Shown here: in pieces, positions 8,661-17,517 of the stretch | Layout: the number at the start of each line of letters is the position of its first letter | How positions within the stretch are numbered: position 1 is the stretch's first letter | NCBI GenBank assembly: GCA_017541305.1 | Contig: JAFXZJ010000028.1 | Location: 1-64,000 of the forward strand | DNA from: Clostridia bacterium | GTDB taxonomy: Bacteria; Bacillota; Clostridia; Christensenellales; CAG-138 | Length of the DNA: 64,000 bases | Reading direction: 5' to 3' | Made by a program: the position numbers and the translations under genes | Notes under the pieces: generated by a model | What the model was told of the DNA's origin: nothing | Databases searched by the model: none | Seen by the model: the letters and a program-made list of their open reading frames with translations, nothing else

Positions 8661-10213
8661 TTCCTCTCCCCCCCTTCATCGTCGGAGCGATACTTCTGCG
8701 AGTATCCGTAGCCGTAGCCATAATAGCCCCGGCCGTAGGAATACCCATAGCCGCTCCTGTAAGAATTTCCGTAGCCGGAGGTGCGGTAGCTGTCGGTCCC
8801 GCGCTCGGAACCGGAAAGGCTGAGGAAATCGAGCGGATAGACGTTGTTGAATATGCAGCCTATCATATCCGTGCCGCTCTGGCTTACGGCGTCTATGCAG
8901 TCGTTTATGCGTCTTGCCCTTGCCGCGCCCTGCTTTATCACAAGCAGCGTGCAGTCGGCAAGCTCGGCAAAGCATTCGGCGTCGGAAGCGACTGAAATGG
9001 GCGGAGTGTCGATAACGATGTAGTCGAAATAGTCTCTTGCTCTTGTAAGGAAATCCTTCATTTCTTCGGAGCCGATAATCTCGGTCGAGTTCGAAAGCGA
9101 GGTCTTGCCAAGCAGCAGGCTGAGCGTGGGAAGGCCTTCCATGGTGGGGATATCCTCCATCCCGATATCGCTTACGATCACCTCGCTGATGGAGGTGCCT
9201 CGCTTGACCCTTGAAGTGAGCGCCTTATAGAGCGCGGGCTTGAGCATATCGCCGTCGATAAGCAGCACCTTATAATTGTTGAGCGCCAGTATTATCGCGG
9301 TGTTGGCGGCCGAGGTGGTCTTGCCCTCGTTCTCAAGCGCCGAGGATACCATGATCACCTTATGCCCCTTGCGCTTAAGCAGATATTCCAGCCTTGTCCT
9401 GAAAAGCCTGTAGGTTTCGGCAAAGCGGAAGCTGGTCGTGGGATTGGTGATCAGCATGCTCGTTTTTGCGCCCTGCAGCCTTGCCCTGAGCGACAGGTTT
9501 TTGCGCTCATGATAGATCGTGGCAAGCGCGGGACAATCCACCCTCGTCACAAGATCGTTCTCGGTCATGATCTCATCGCTCGCAACGGAGGCAATAACGA
9601 GCAGCGCTATTATCGCCAGCGCGGCTATCAGCGTGTAAGTGATTACCTTTGCCGTCCTGTTCATATTCTGGAGCGGAGCCGCCGGCACCGTGGGCGCCTT
9701 CAAAACGTCAAGCACCGCGTTGCCCATAAGGTTATCGGAAACTATGTGGTGATATTTTATTATGCCGTTGATCTCTTCAAATGCTACCTGGGGCGAAAGC
9801 GTTTCGACGCCTATCTGGATAAGATTGGTGTTCTCGATGTGCTTTGCCGTGACCGCTCCCGAGAAGGCGGGCATATCGAGCGATTCGGCTATCTTTTGCT
9901 GAAGCACGGGGCTTTCGAGCACGTATGAGAACGAATCCGCAAGCTTCGACGCCACGACGAGATTTGAATAGACCGTGTCGGAACCTCCGTCCTTGCTTGT
10001 TACAACAAAAGTCGCCTCGGCATAATAAGTCGGCGTATAGCGTTCGGAAATGACTATATAGGACGCAAAGGCCGTGATCATACAGCCGATGAGTATTATC
10101 CACCAGTTCCTAATGATATTGAATATGATGACCTCGATATCGACGCCGGTATCCTTTATACCGCGGCGCGATATATCGGCTTTAGTGGTTATCCTGCTGC
10201 CTGTTTCCGCCAT
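8657..10213 (-). CDS. Second Wzc-type tyrosine kinase with chain-length domain, 12-Tyr tail
   Basis: A 518-aa BY-kinase of the same architecture as its downstream neighbour but clearly diverged. Membrane segments lie at about 35-52 and 190-210. Kinase motifs: Walker A variant SALENEGKTTS (the usual GxxG start is replaced), Walker A' VLLIDGDMLKPAL and Walker B YIVIDTPP. The tail has 12 tyrosines in YGYSYG-like repeats. The start overlaps the stop of the upstream gene by 1 nt (TGATG). Two full-length fused kinases in one operon is unusual, because Firmicutes usually carry one split CpsC/CpsD pair. They may phosphorylate each other, or one may be mainly structural (inference). Confidence 0.88.
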   Translation of the reverse strand: MAETGSRITTKADISRRGIKDTGVDIEVIIFNIIRNWWIILIGCMITAFASYIVISERYTPTYYAEATFVVTSKDGGSDTVYSNLVVASKLADSFSYVLESPVLQQKIAESLDMPAFSGAVTAKHIENTNLIQIGVETLSPQVAFEEINGIIKYHHIVSDNLMGNAVLDVLKAPTVPAAPLQNMNRTAKVITYTLIAALAIIALLVIASVASDEIMTENDLVTRVDCPALATIYHERKNLSLRARLQGAKTSMLITNPTTSFRFAETYRLFRTRLEYLLKRKGHKVIMVSSALENEGKTTSAANTAIILALNNYKVLLIDGDMLKPALYKALTSRVKRGTSISEVIVSDIGMEDIPTMEGLPTLSLLLGKTSLSNSTEIIGSEEMKDFLTRARDYFDYIVIDTPPISVASDAECFAELADCTLLVIKQGAARARRINDCIDAVSQSGTDMIGCIFNNVYPLDFLSLSGSERGTDSYRTSGYGNSYRSGYGYSYGRGYYGYGYGYSQKYRSDDEGGERK

Positions 10214-11094
10214 CAGCGATCCACCTCCGTTACGATTATGATCAGAACGGAGTATCCGTAATACTCGCCCTTGTTATCGCAGGTGTAGAGCACGCGATAC
10301 ATGCCCGGAGTGGTGTAATCCACAGCGGAATCGTCGATCTCTATGCTGCCCGCCTTGTATTCTCTCAATTCATACGGGGTGCCGTTTAGCGTTACGCCCG
10401 CAATAAACGATTCCGGATCGATATGCCCGTATCTGTCAACGTAGACGAGATAATCCTTTAGCCTTAAGTTTGGTATCATCCTTGTTTCGGTATAGGTCCG
10501 CTCGTAAACCTCGATCTCCGTTTCAAGCACGGATACGTCGCCCATGCTGTTGGTCACGCGGAATTCCACGGCATGCGTGCCCATCGCGGTGATATCGTCG
10601 TCGGGATCCTTCAGATTGAGCTTGACGCGGTCGGAGATATCGCCGTCGATGCAGTCGAATGCGCCAACGCTGCCAAGCGGATTGAAATTGGACGAATAGC
10701 TGAATTCAAGCGGCGCCTTGATCTTGAAGCGCGGCGGGATATAGTCGGTCAGGAACAGATGCCGCGTCAGCTTTGACACGTTGTTGGAGGAATCGAACGC
10801 GGCATAGGTCACTATGCAGTGCCCCTCGTCGACGAACTGCGAAACACTTTCAACGACTATGCTGTCGGTTATATCGCCGTCCTCAACGTCCATCGCCGTA
10901 ACGTCTCTTAATAGGATGCTGTTGTCGGAAAGGCTTTCTACGCTGACTGATATGCTGTCGGTGGGGCAGATTATGGTGGGCTTGCGGTTCCCGCGGCTGA
11001 ATCTTTCCTGCCAGATGTATATGAGGAAAACAGCCGCCGTCACAGCAAGCACGTAAAGCAATATGGTCCTTATTTTTCTTTGTGTTTTCTTCAT
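10213..11094 (-). CDS. Membrane-anchored protein with DUF5011/HYR-like Ig domains
   Basis: A 293-aa protein with an N-terminal membrane anchor (about 11-27) and the rest outside. Two Ig-like repeats carry the signature DVEDGDIT ... GHCIVTYAAFDSSNN and DCIDGDISD ... GTHAVEFRVTNSMGD. A third beta region (about 200-293) ends in a strand-rich YRVLYTCDNKGE segment. Such domains are usually adhesive or spacer modules; the role here is unknown. Its place between the phosphoesterase and the kinases, coupled by overlap to the kinase gene, suggests a part in polymer assembly or retention. A promoter lies 50-78 nt upstream (11144-11172). The ATG has no clear ribosome binding site. Confidence 0.75.
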   Translation of the reverse strand: MKKTQRKIRTILLYVLAVTAAVFLIYIWQERFSRGNRKPTIICPTDSISVSVESLSDNSILLRDVTAMDVEDGDITDSIVVESVSQFVDEGHCIVTYAAFDSSNNVSKLTRHLFLTDYIPPRFKIKAPLEFSYSSNFNPLGSVGAFDCIDGDISDRVKLNLKDPDDDITAMGTHAVEFRVTNSMGDVSVLETEIEVYERTYTETRMIPNLRLKDYLVYVDRYGHIDPESFIAGVTLNGTPYELREYKAGSIEIDDSAVDYTTPGMYRVLYTCDNKGEYYGYSVLIIIVTEVDR

Positions 11095-11143
11095 GCCGCT
11101 AATCTGCCCGTGTAATCAAAGGCAGCCCTTCCTCTGACTTTGT

Positions 11144-11172
11144 ATTTTACCATAACCGTTATCGCGTGTCCA
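11144..11172 (-). promoter_or_regulatory. Possible internal promoter of the polysaccharide operon
   Basis: Minus strand -35 TGGACA, 17-nt spacer, -10 TAAAAT, in the only gap (82 nt) larger than about 25 nt within the operon. It could give extra transcription of the Ig-like protein and the two kinases. Confidence 0.45.
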
Positions 11173-11176
11173 TCCC

Positions 11177-12136
11177 CTATCGGCCGTCGGGAAGCAAAGT
11201 TATGCTTACCAGCTCGCACGGATCATTGAGACGGAAAAGCCCGGGTTCGCTGCCGAGCCCAGCGGTGATTATCATCTGCGCGTTCCCGAGATCCTTAAGG
11301 CCCTTGTCAAGCATGGGCAAAAAGCCCTGCTGAGGAAGATAGGGACTCTTGTTTATGAATGGGATCTGCCAAAGTCCTCCGTGCGTGTGCCCTGACAGCA
11401 CCAGGTCCGTATCCCAATCCTCATAATACTTCAGCATGCTTTCGAGCCTGTAATCAACAGGTCTGTGGCACAGAAGTATTTTATAGCTGTCGGTATCGCA
11501 GAAGGAGGTCAGGAAGGCGTATTTTTCCGACGCTTCATATTCCTCCGCGGTCTGCCCGTACTTAAAGCAATAATCATAGATGCCGCCGATCCTGACTGTC
11601 TGCCCGTTTATATCGGCGTCGACGTATTCCTTGTCCAGCAATACCACGCCTGCGGCCTCAAGCGAATCGAGCACGCCCCGGCCGTGTTTTTCAACGTAGA
11701 TCGATTCATGGTTGCCGAGCGACATATATACCGGCGCGATCCCTGCCATTTCGGTCATGAAATCGACGCCTATATGCAGAAGGTCCTCGCTTATGTTTCG
11801 CGTGATCATATCGCCGGTGCATAGTATCACGTCGGGCTCCTGAGCACGCACGGCTTCGACGAGTTTTGAGTTGTTCTCGCCGAATTCGCTCTCGTGCAGA
11901 TCGCCGACGAGCACGAACCTGACCGGCGAACCGACCTTTTCGGTTACGAATTCATAGTCGGTCACAACGAAATCATGAGCGCATCTGTAAGCTTCGAGCG
12001 CGCAGGAGACCGCAAGGAACGAAAGTATCAGAAGCACGGCCCACAGCCTGCGGCTGTGCCTGTCCATAGCCTCCGCATCATCCCTGAGTAAGCGCTTTTT
12101 GATTTTTCGTTCCGCCCTTGTCAATACTTTCTCCAC
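11177..12136 (-). CDS. Membrane-anchored calcineurin-like metallophosphoesterase (YkuE type)
   Basis: A 319-aa protein with a membrane segment at about 31-47 and a binuclear metallophosphoesterase domain: GDLHE, GDM (about 108), GNHES (about 141), a lone His in LLCHRP, and GHTHGG (about 249). Family members hydrolyse phosphodiesters or pyrophosphates, for example on membrane lipids. The substrate here is unknown; recycling of a lipid carrier is one guess. The start is taken as GTG at 12136, overlapping capG by 16 nt. An ATG at 12067 is an alternative that still keeps the membrane segment. Confidence 0.82.
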   Translation of the reverse strand: MEKVLTRAERKIKKRLLRDDAEAMDRHSRRLWAVLLILSFLAVSCALEAYRCAHDFVVTDYEFVTEKVGSPVRFVLVGDLHESEFGENNSKLVEAVRAQEPDVILCTGDMITRNISEDLLHIGVDFMTEMAGIAPVYMSLGNHESIYVEKHGRGVLDSLEAAGVVLLDKEYVDADINGQTVRIGGIYDYCFKYGQTAEEYEASEKYAFLTSFCDTDSYKILLCHRPVDYRLESMLKYYEDWDTDLVLSGHTHGGLWQIPFINKSPYLPQQGFLPMLDKGLKDLGNAQMIITAGLGSEPGLFRLNDPCELVSITLLPDGR

Positions 12137-13248
12137 GTCATCCTGTTGACGACGCCCACGTAGCTCTGTATGATCTTGACGACCTTCATGCTGACGTTCG
12201 AATCGGCATAATCGGGCGTTGAAATGCCGTCGTCGCCGTTCTCATGCATAGCGACCGCGGTATCGACCGCCTGCAGCACCTGCTCCGTCGAGATCGAACC
12301 GATTATGAAATTGCCCTTTTCAAGCGCTTCGGGACGCTCGGTGGAGGTCCTGATCGAGACGGCCGGGAAGCGGAAATAGTTCGCCTCCTCGGGAATTGTG
12401 CCGCTGTCGCTGACCACGCAGAAAGCGTTCCTCTGCAGGCAGTTATAATCCGCAAACCCGAAAGGCTCCATGCTCCTGACGTTGGGATGGAACTCGAAGC
12501 CGCGCTTATCTATGAACTTTCGGCTCCTGGGATGGGTGCTGTAAATGACGGGCATATCGTAATGCTCGGCCATGGCGTTGACGGCGTTCATAAGCTCGAA
12601 GAAATTCTTTTCGTTATCGATATTTTCTTCGCGGTGGGCTGACAGGAGTATGTAGCCCTTCTTCTCAAGGCCGAGCCTTTCAAGCACGTCGCTGTTCTCG
12701 ATGCGCTCCAGGCTCTCGTCAAGGACTTCGCGCATGGGCGAACCCACAACGTAGGTCTGTTCCTTCTTTACGCCCTCGGCAAGCAGATAGCGTCTTGCGT
12801 GCTCCGAATAGCAAAGATTCACGTCGCTGGTATGATCGACTATGCGCCGATTGATCTCCTCGGGCAGGTTTTCATCAAAGCAGCGGTTGCCCGCCTCAAG
12901 ATGGAACACAGGTATCTTTAAACGCTTGGCGGGGATTACGGATAAGCAGGAATTGGTATCGCCAAGCACGAGCACCGCGTCCGGCTTTAGCTCGGCCATA
13001 AGGTCATACGTCCTGGCGATAACGTTGCCCAGAGTCTGCCCCAGGCTCTCCCCCGCCGCGTTAAGATAATAATCCGGCTCGCGAAGACCGAATTCTTCAA
13101 AGAATATGCGGCTGAGGCGCGGATCCCAGTTCTGTCCCGTATGAACGGTGATATGTTCGAAATACTTATCGCATTTTTTCATGATGCACGAGAGCCTGAT
13201 TATCTCGGGCCTTGTGCCGAATACGGTCATCAGCTTTATGCGGCTCAT
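12121..13248 (-). CDS. capG: CapG-type UDP-HexNAc 2-epimerase
   Basis: A 375-aa protein of the WecB/CapG non-hydrolysing epimerase family. It shows GTRPEIIRLS near the N-terminus, HTGQNWD, GDTNS, HLEAGNRCFDENLPEE, SAHREEN and SDSGTIPEEA. The start is the ATG at 13248, with GGAGG 7 nt upstream. Longer in-frame extension into capF has no ribosome binding site. With capE and capF directly upstream it should do the last step to UDP-L-FucNAc, the C2 epimerisation. It is tightly packed with its neighbours, 14 nt after capF. Confidence 0.9.
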   Translation of the reverse strand: MSRIKLMTVFGTRPEIIRLSCIMKKCDKYFEHITVHTGQNWDPRLSRIFFEEFGLREPDYYLNAAGESLGQTLGNVIARTYDLMAELKPDAVLVLGDTNSCLSVIPAKRLKIPVFHLEAGNRCFDENLPEEINRRIVDHTSDVNLCYSEHARRYLLAEGVKKEQTYVVGSPMREVLDESLERIENSDVLERLGLEKKGYILLSAHREENIDNEKNFFELMNAVNAMAEHYDMPVIYSTHPRSRKFIDKRGFEFHPNVRSMEPFGFADYNCLQRNAFCVVSDSGTIPEEANYFRFPAVSIRTSTERPEALEKGNFIIGSISTEQVLQAVDTAVAMHENGDDGISTPDYADSNVSMKVVKIIQSYVGVVNRMTWRKY

Positions 13249-13262
13249 TCTTTTTCCTCCAA

Positions 13263-14405
13263 TTATACCTTCTCGAAAAACGTGTCGGGCCTCTCTGGAT
13301 CGAAAGCCTCGTTTGCCCATATGATGAACACGAGATCGCGATCGCCCGTGTTCACTATCGAATGCGTATAGCCGGGGAGCATATCGACTATCTGCATCTT
13401 TTCGCCTGTAACGGGGATCCTCGCAGTTTCTGCATCGCCTATCCGTCGCTGGAGTATCACGCCCTCGCCCGAAACAACTATGAATTTCTCCGTCTTGGTA
13501 TGGTGCCAATGATTGCCCTTCTCATGTCCCGGTCGGCATACATTCACGGACACCTGCCCCATACCGCCCAAATGCATCAGCTCCGTAAAGCTGCCGCGCT
13601 CGTCGGTGCGCATCTGCGGGAATACGCCCGCCTCCGAAGCGCTGACGTAGGAAAGATACGTCGAGTTGAGCTTTCTTACAAAGTCGTCCGAAACTTCGGG
13701 AATATCAAGGCTCTTTCTGCACTCGTCAAAGCCTCGTATAAGCCCGGCAAGCCTGCCGAGAGTGCATTCATAGACCGTGTCGACCGTGCAGTAACCGTTG
13801 TCGGGCGTCTTTTTTCCGGCGATACAGCGTATTATCTCCTCAACGACGTCATCTATATATGCAAGCCTCAAAAGCCTGTTTTCGTCGTTGACAACTATCG
13901 GCAGCCCCTTTGCGATATTATTGCAGAATGTGGCCACAACGCTGTTGTAATTGGGTCTGCACCACTTTCCGAAAAGGTTGGGGAACCTGTAGACGTAGGC
14001 TTGCGAACCCGTTCTTCGGGCATACCGCAGCACGGCGTTTTCGGCCGCAAGCTTGGACCTGCCATAGGGATTGTCCAATTCGGCCTGAGTCGAGCTTGAC
14101 AGCAGCACAGGGCACGGCGCACCGCGTTTTTCAAGCAGCGCGATAAGCTCCGAGGTGAAGCCGAGGTTCCCGGTCATAAACTCTTCCTCGTTAAGAGGTC
14201 GGTTTACTCCGGCAAGGTTGACTACGAAATCGGCCTCCATGCAGTATTCCGTAAGCTTGCTCCCGTCGGAATCGACGTCGAATCCGATCACCTCCGGCGG
14301 TGCGGGAAGCGGCGAATTCCTTCGCTTTCCCGACGCTATGTTGTTAAGCTCCGCACACAGGTTCCTGCCAACGAAGCCTTTTGCGCCAGTTACGAGTATC
14401 TTCAT
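13263..14405 (-). CDS. capF: CapF-type bifunctional reductase/epimerase (SDR plus cupin)
   Basis: A 380-aa protein. The N-terminal Rossmann SDR domain has TGAKGFVGRNL at residues 6-16 and a YGRSKLAAE active-site helix (about 131-140). The C-terminal cupin domain (about 270-380) has GNHWHHTKTEKFIVV and PGYTHSI, with metal-binding His. In Staphylococcus CapF the cupin epimerises at C3 and the SDR part reduces C4 with NADPH, giving UDP-6-deoxy-talose-type HexNAc. The domain order is the same here. The start at 14405 overlaps the capE stop by ATGA, which fixes it. Confidence 0.92.
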   Translation of the reverse strand: MKILVTGAKGFVGRNLCAELNNIASGKRRNSPLPAPPEVIGFDVDSDGSKLTEYCMEADFVVNLAGVNRPLNEEEFMTGNLGFTSELIALLEKRGAPCPVLLSSSTQAELDNPYGRSKLAAENAVLRYARRTGSQAYVYRFPNLFGKWCRPNYNSVVATFCNNIAKGLPIVVNDENRLLRLAYIDDVVEEIIRCIAGKKTPDNGYCTVDTVYECTLGRLAGLIRGFDECRKSLDIPEVSDDFVRKLNSTYLSYVSASEAGVFPQMRTDERGSFTELMHLGGMGQVSVNVCRPGHEKGNHWHHTKTEKFIVVSGEGVILQRRIGDAETARIPVTGEKMQIVDMLPGYTHSIVNTGDRDLVFIIWANEAFDPERPDTFFEKV

Positions 14406-15442
14406 ACGCCCTTCTCCAGCTCCTCCCTGATGTACGAGAGCGAGAGCAGCTTTTCCATTACCTTCTCCACTCCCCACAGCTCGGTATTATTGGAATTGAA
14501 CTCGGTCAGAGTGTTCCTTTCAACGCTGCCGTCCTTGAAGTACTTATCATAATTGAGGTCGCGGTTATCGGCGGGCACGCGGTAGAAATCGCCCAGATCC
14601 AGCGCGTGGGCGCATTCCTCGTTGGTAAGCAGCGTTTCATACATCTTTTCGCCATGCCTTATTCCGATTATCCTGATCTCGTTTTCGGCATTGAAGAGCC
14701 TTCTTACCGCTTCGGCCAGGGTGCCAATGGTGCAGGCAGGCGCCTTCTGCACGAAAATATCCCCCGCGTGACCGTTTTCGAATGCGAACAGCACAAGGTC
14801 CACCGCCTCCTCAAGGCTCATCACGAATCGGGTCATGTTGGGGTCGGTAACGGTCAGCGGATCTCCGTGACGGATCTGATCTATAAAGAGAGGCACCACG
14901 CTTCCGCGGCTGCACAGCACGTTGCCGTACCTTGTGCAGCATATGACCGTATCGCGCGCGTTCCTCGACCTTGAAACCGCCACCTTTTCCATCATGGCCT
15001 TTGACGTGCCCATCGCGTTGACGGGATAAGCGGCCTTATCGGTGGAAAGGCATATAACGTTTTTAACGCCTTCCTCTATGGCGGCGTTAAGCACGTTGTC
15101 GGTGCCTATTACGTTGGTCCTGACGGCCTCCATCGGGAAAAACTCGCATGATGGCACCTGCTTAAGCGCCGCCGCATGGAAAACATAATCCACCCCGCGC
15201 ATCACGCTCCTGACCGAAGCGGGATCTCGAACGTCGCCTATATGGAAGCGTATCTTTCTTGCCGCCTCCGGCATGCGCGCCTGGAAATCATGGCGCATAT
15301 CGTCCTGCTTCTTCTCGTCCCTCGAGAATATGCGTATCTCGCCTATGTCGGTATCAAGGAAACGGTTCAGCACGGCGTTGCCGAACGAACCGGTCCCTCC
15401 GGTGATGAGCAGTGTTTTCCCTTTGAAAACGGTATTATCCAT
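14402..15442 (-). CDS. capE: CapE-type UDP-GlcNAc 4,6-dehydratase/5-epimerase
   Basis: A 346-aa soluble SDR enzyme: GGTGSFGNAVL (15-25), SRDEKKQDDMR, GDVRD, and the catalytic stretch STDKAAYPVNAMGTSKAMMEK. C-terminal RHGEKMYETLL and the Y-D-K region near 300 are typical of CapE/FnlA. It makes the 4-keto-6-deoxy intermediate with 5-epimerisation, first step to UDP-L-FucNAc. A GGAGG lies 8 nt before the ATG, and the start overlaps the flippase stop (TAATG). Confidence 0.93.
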   Translation of the reverse strand: MDNTVFKGKTLLITGGTGSFGNAVLNRFLDTDIGEIRIFSRDEKKQDDMRHDFQARMPEAARKIRFHIGDVRDPASVRSVMRGVDYVFHAAALKQVPSCEFFPMEAVRTNVIGTDNVLNAAIEEGVKNVICLSTDKAAYPVNAMGTSKAMMEKVAVSRSRNARDTVICCTRYGNVLCSRGSVVPLFIDQIRHGDPLTVTDPNMTRFVMSLEEAVDLVLFAFENGHAGDIFVQKAPACTIGTLAEAVRRLFNAENEIRIIGIRHGEKMYETLLTNEECAHALDLGDFYRVPADNRDLNYDKYFKDGSVERNTLTEFNSNNTELWGVEKVMEKLLSLSYIREELEKGV

Positions 15443-16965
15443 TATTTATTCCTCCCCAAAGACAATATTTTTTTAAACAGCGAACCTACCAGTGTCTTTT
15501 CGTAATCATTCATTCCAAACAGCCAAAGCGCGGCAATATACGCGGCCGCCATGGCAAAGCATTTTATCAGCAGCCATATCCAGCCCCTTGGCAGCAGAAG
15601 CATCAGCGGCACGCCCACCGCGGCGGCTATGATCAGGCAGGGCAATATTCCCTTTATTACTCCCTTATAATATCGCAGCATGCTTATGCCGATCTTTTTC
15701 CTGAATACGACGTTCATCACCAGAACGTCTCCCAGCATTATCGAAATAAACGTTCCGAGCGCGGCGCCGACGAGCGGATCCCACTGTATGAGCGCGACCG
15801 TAAGTATGATATTTGCAAGCACGACGCAGAATTTCAGTATGGCCTGTTCCTTATGCTCATTTCTTGCCCAAAGCACCTGTGAGCCTATGCTCTGTGTCAG
15901 TGTGAACATAAAGGCGGTCATAAGCAGGGCGGAAACTATGTATGCATCTGCGTTTTTTTCACCAGCCCATACGCATATGAATTCCCTGCCGTTTATCAGG
16001 AAACCGCACCAGAATATGCCGAGGACCATGAATATCAGCCTTGATATCCTGACCATTTCATCCATTATCGCGCCGGGTTCGGGACGTGCTTCGATCATAC
16101 GCACCACACCGGGCATGAGCACGCCGTTGAACGCCGCTCCGAGGGATTGATAATACTGCACGATCTGTGCCCCAACTCCGTATATGGCAAGCAGCACCGA
16201 CGATGACGTGACCAACGCTCCCAGGAGCACCTGATCGACGCTTGAATTGAGCTGGGTCGCGATCATCTGAAGGAATATCAAAGAAGAGTACGCGACGATC
16301 TCCTTAACGAGGCTCCTGCGTACCCCGCGCAGCAGAGGCCTGAGCCCGATCGCGAATCTGACGTAAAACACGTAGAACAGCCTGCAGATCACCGTAAGGA
16401 TCAAGTTTACCGTTACGACTCCTATGCTGCCATAGCCCAGCTTCAACGCAGCAAACGTGAGCCCGATGCGTAATATGATCTGTACTATCGACGCAGTCCT
16501 CGACACGGCAAAGCGTTCATATGCGCTTATGGCGTTATGCGATGCTGTTGTGCCCAAAGTTACGGCGGCGCTTATCACCGTGATGGAAAGCAGCTTCTGC
16601 CCAAGCGCCGCTTCCTCCGCGGATAAGCCCTTTGCGAATACAGTGGGGAACAGCAGGACAAGCACGAAACCTGCTGCAAGAGCTATCAAAGCTATCAGCA
16701 GATAATAGACGGAAGCAACCCCGAAAAATCTGCGTTCTCCCTCCCTGTCCCCCGTCACCCTGTATTTGGAGATAAAGCGGGTCACCGCGTTGCCCACGCC
16801 GAGATCGAGCAGAAAAAGATATGCGTTCAACGTGGCGGCAAGCTTATAGACTCCATACTCCGCCTGTCCGAGAGTCCTGATAACAAAGGGCGTCAAAAGA
16901 AGCGTCGAGAGTATCTCGATGACCATCAGCACATATGAAAGAATTACGCCCGCTTTTCTGTTCAT
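15442..16965 (-). CDS. Wzx-type polysaccharide flippase (MOP superfamily)
   Basis: A 507-aa protein with about 12-14 hydrophobic segments spread over its whole length. The N-terminal half is typical for oligosaccharide flippases (TPFVIRTLGQAEYGVYKLA, FLLDLGVGNAVTRF). It should move the lipid-linked repeat unit across the membrane for polymerisation by the Wzy-type protein encoded upstream. The ribosome binding site is weak; the start is 9 nt past the acetyltransferase stop. Confidence 0.9.
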   Translation of the reverse strand: MNRKAGVILSYVLMVIEILSTLLLTPFVIRTLGQAEYGVYKLAATLNAYLFLLDLGVGNAVTRFISKYRVTGDREGERRFFGVASVYYLLIALIALAAGFVLVLLFPTVFAKGLSAEEAALGQKLLSITVISAAVTLGTTASHNAISAYERFAVSRTASIVQIILRIGLTFAALKLGYGSIGVVTVNLILTVICRLFYVFYVRFAIGLRPLLRGVRRSLVKEIVAYSSLIFLQMIATQLNSSVDQVLLGALVTSSSVLLAIYGVGAQIVQYYQSLGAAFNGVLMPGVVRMIEARPEPGAIMDEMVRISRLIFMVLGIFWCGFLINGREFICVWAGEKNADAYIVSALLMTAFMFTLTQSIGSQVLWARNEHKEQAILKFCVVLANIILTVALIQWDPLVGAALGTFISIMLGDVLVMNVVFRKKIGISMLRYYKGVIKGILPCLIIAAAVGVPLMLLLPRGWIWLLIKCFAMAAAYIAALWLFGMNDYEKTLVGSLFKKILSLGRNK

Positions 16966-16974
16966 TTATAAGTT

Positions 16975-17517
16975 TCAGCTTCTTCTGCCGATCTTTCTGC
17001 ATGGAATCCCCACGTTGATCGAATAAGGCTCAACGGTTCCCTTTACGAGCGACTTTGCGCCTATCACCGCTCCGTCGCCTATTTCGGAGCCTTTAAGCAC
17101 CGTAACGTTCGCGGCAAGCCAGCAGTCGCTGCCAATACTCACCGGCTTTGACGTATTCTGCTGACTGCGGATCGGCTCATCCGCCCGCATCCCATGATCC
17201 GTATCAATGATATAGCACTGCGCCGCGATCAACGTGTTCTCCCCTATGCTCACCCCTGCGTCCTCGGACGAGTAGATCACGGTATCATTGCCGATATCAA
17301 CGTTGTCTCCTATGACGATCGGACCGTTGCCGAAAAACATGCACCCTGGATATATGCACACTCCTCGGCCAAGCTTCAGGTTGCGGTTTATCAAGGTCAC
17401 GTTGCCCACAAGGGAGAAATCCTTATGCGGGCAGTTTATGCTGCGTCGAAACACTGCCTTGCGCCAAACGCGTCCGATTTTTTTTAAAGCTCTGTCAATA
17501 AGCAGGATGGGATTCAT
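16975..17517 (-). CDS. Left-handed beta-helix acetyltransferase
   Basis: A 180-aa hexapeptide-repeat protein: IGDNVDIGNDTVIYS, SIGENTLIAAQCYIIDTDHG (catalytic His region), VSIGSDCWLAANVTVLKGSEIGDGAVIGAKS. This is the maa/WcaF-type sugar O-acetyltransferase layout with a C-terminal PCRKIG. It probably acetylates a repeat-unit sugar. It overlaps the upstream glycosyltransferase by ATGA. Confidence 0.87.
   Translation of the reverse strand: MNPILLIDRALKKIGRVWRKAVFRRSINCPHKDFSLVGNVTLINRNLKLGRGVCIYPGCMFFGNGPIVIGDNVDIGNDTVIYSSEDAGVSIGENTLIAAQCYIIDTDHGMRADEPIRSQQNTSKPVSIGSDCWLAANVTVLKGSEIGDGAVIGAKSLVKGTVEPYSINVGIPCRKIGRRS

Noticed and set aside
13249-13509. Longer N-terminus for capG
   Set aside because: The extra residues overlap capF, look non-coding, and the GGAGG is placed for the ATG at 13248.
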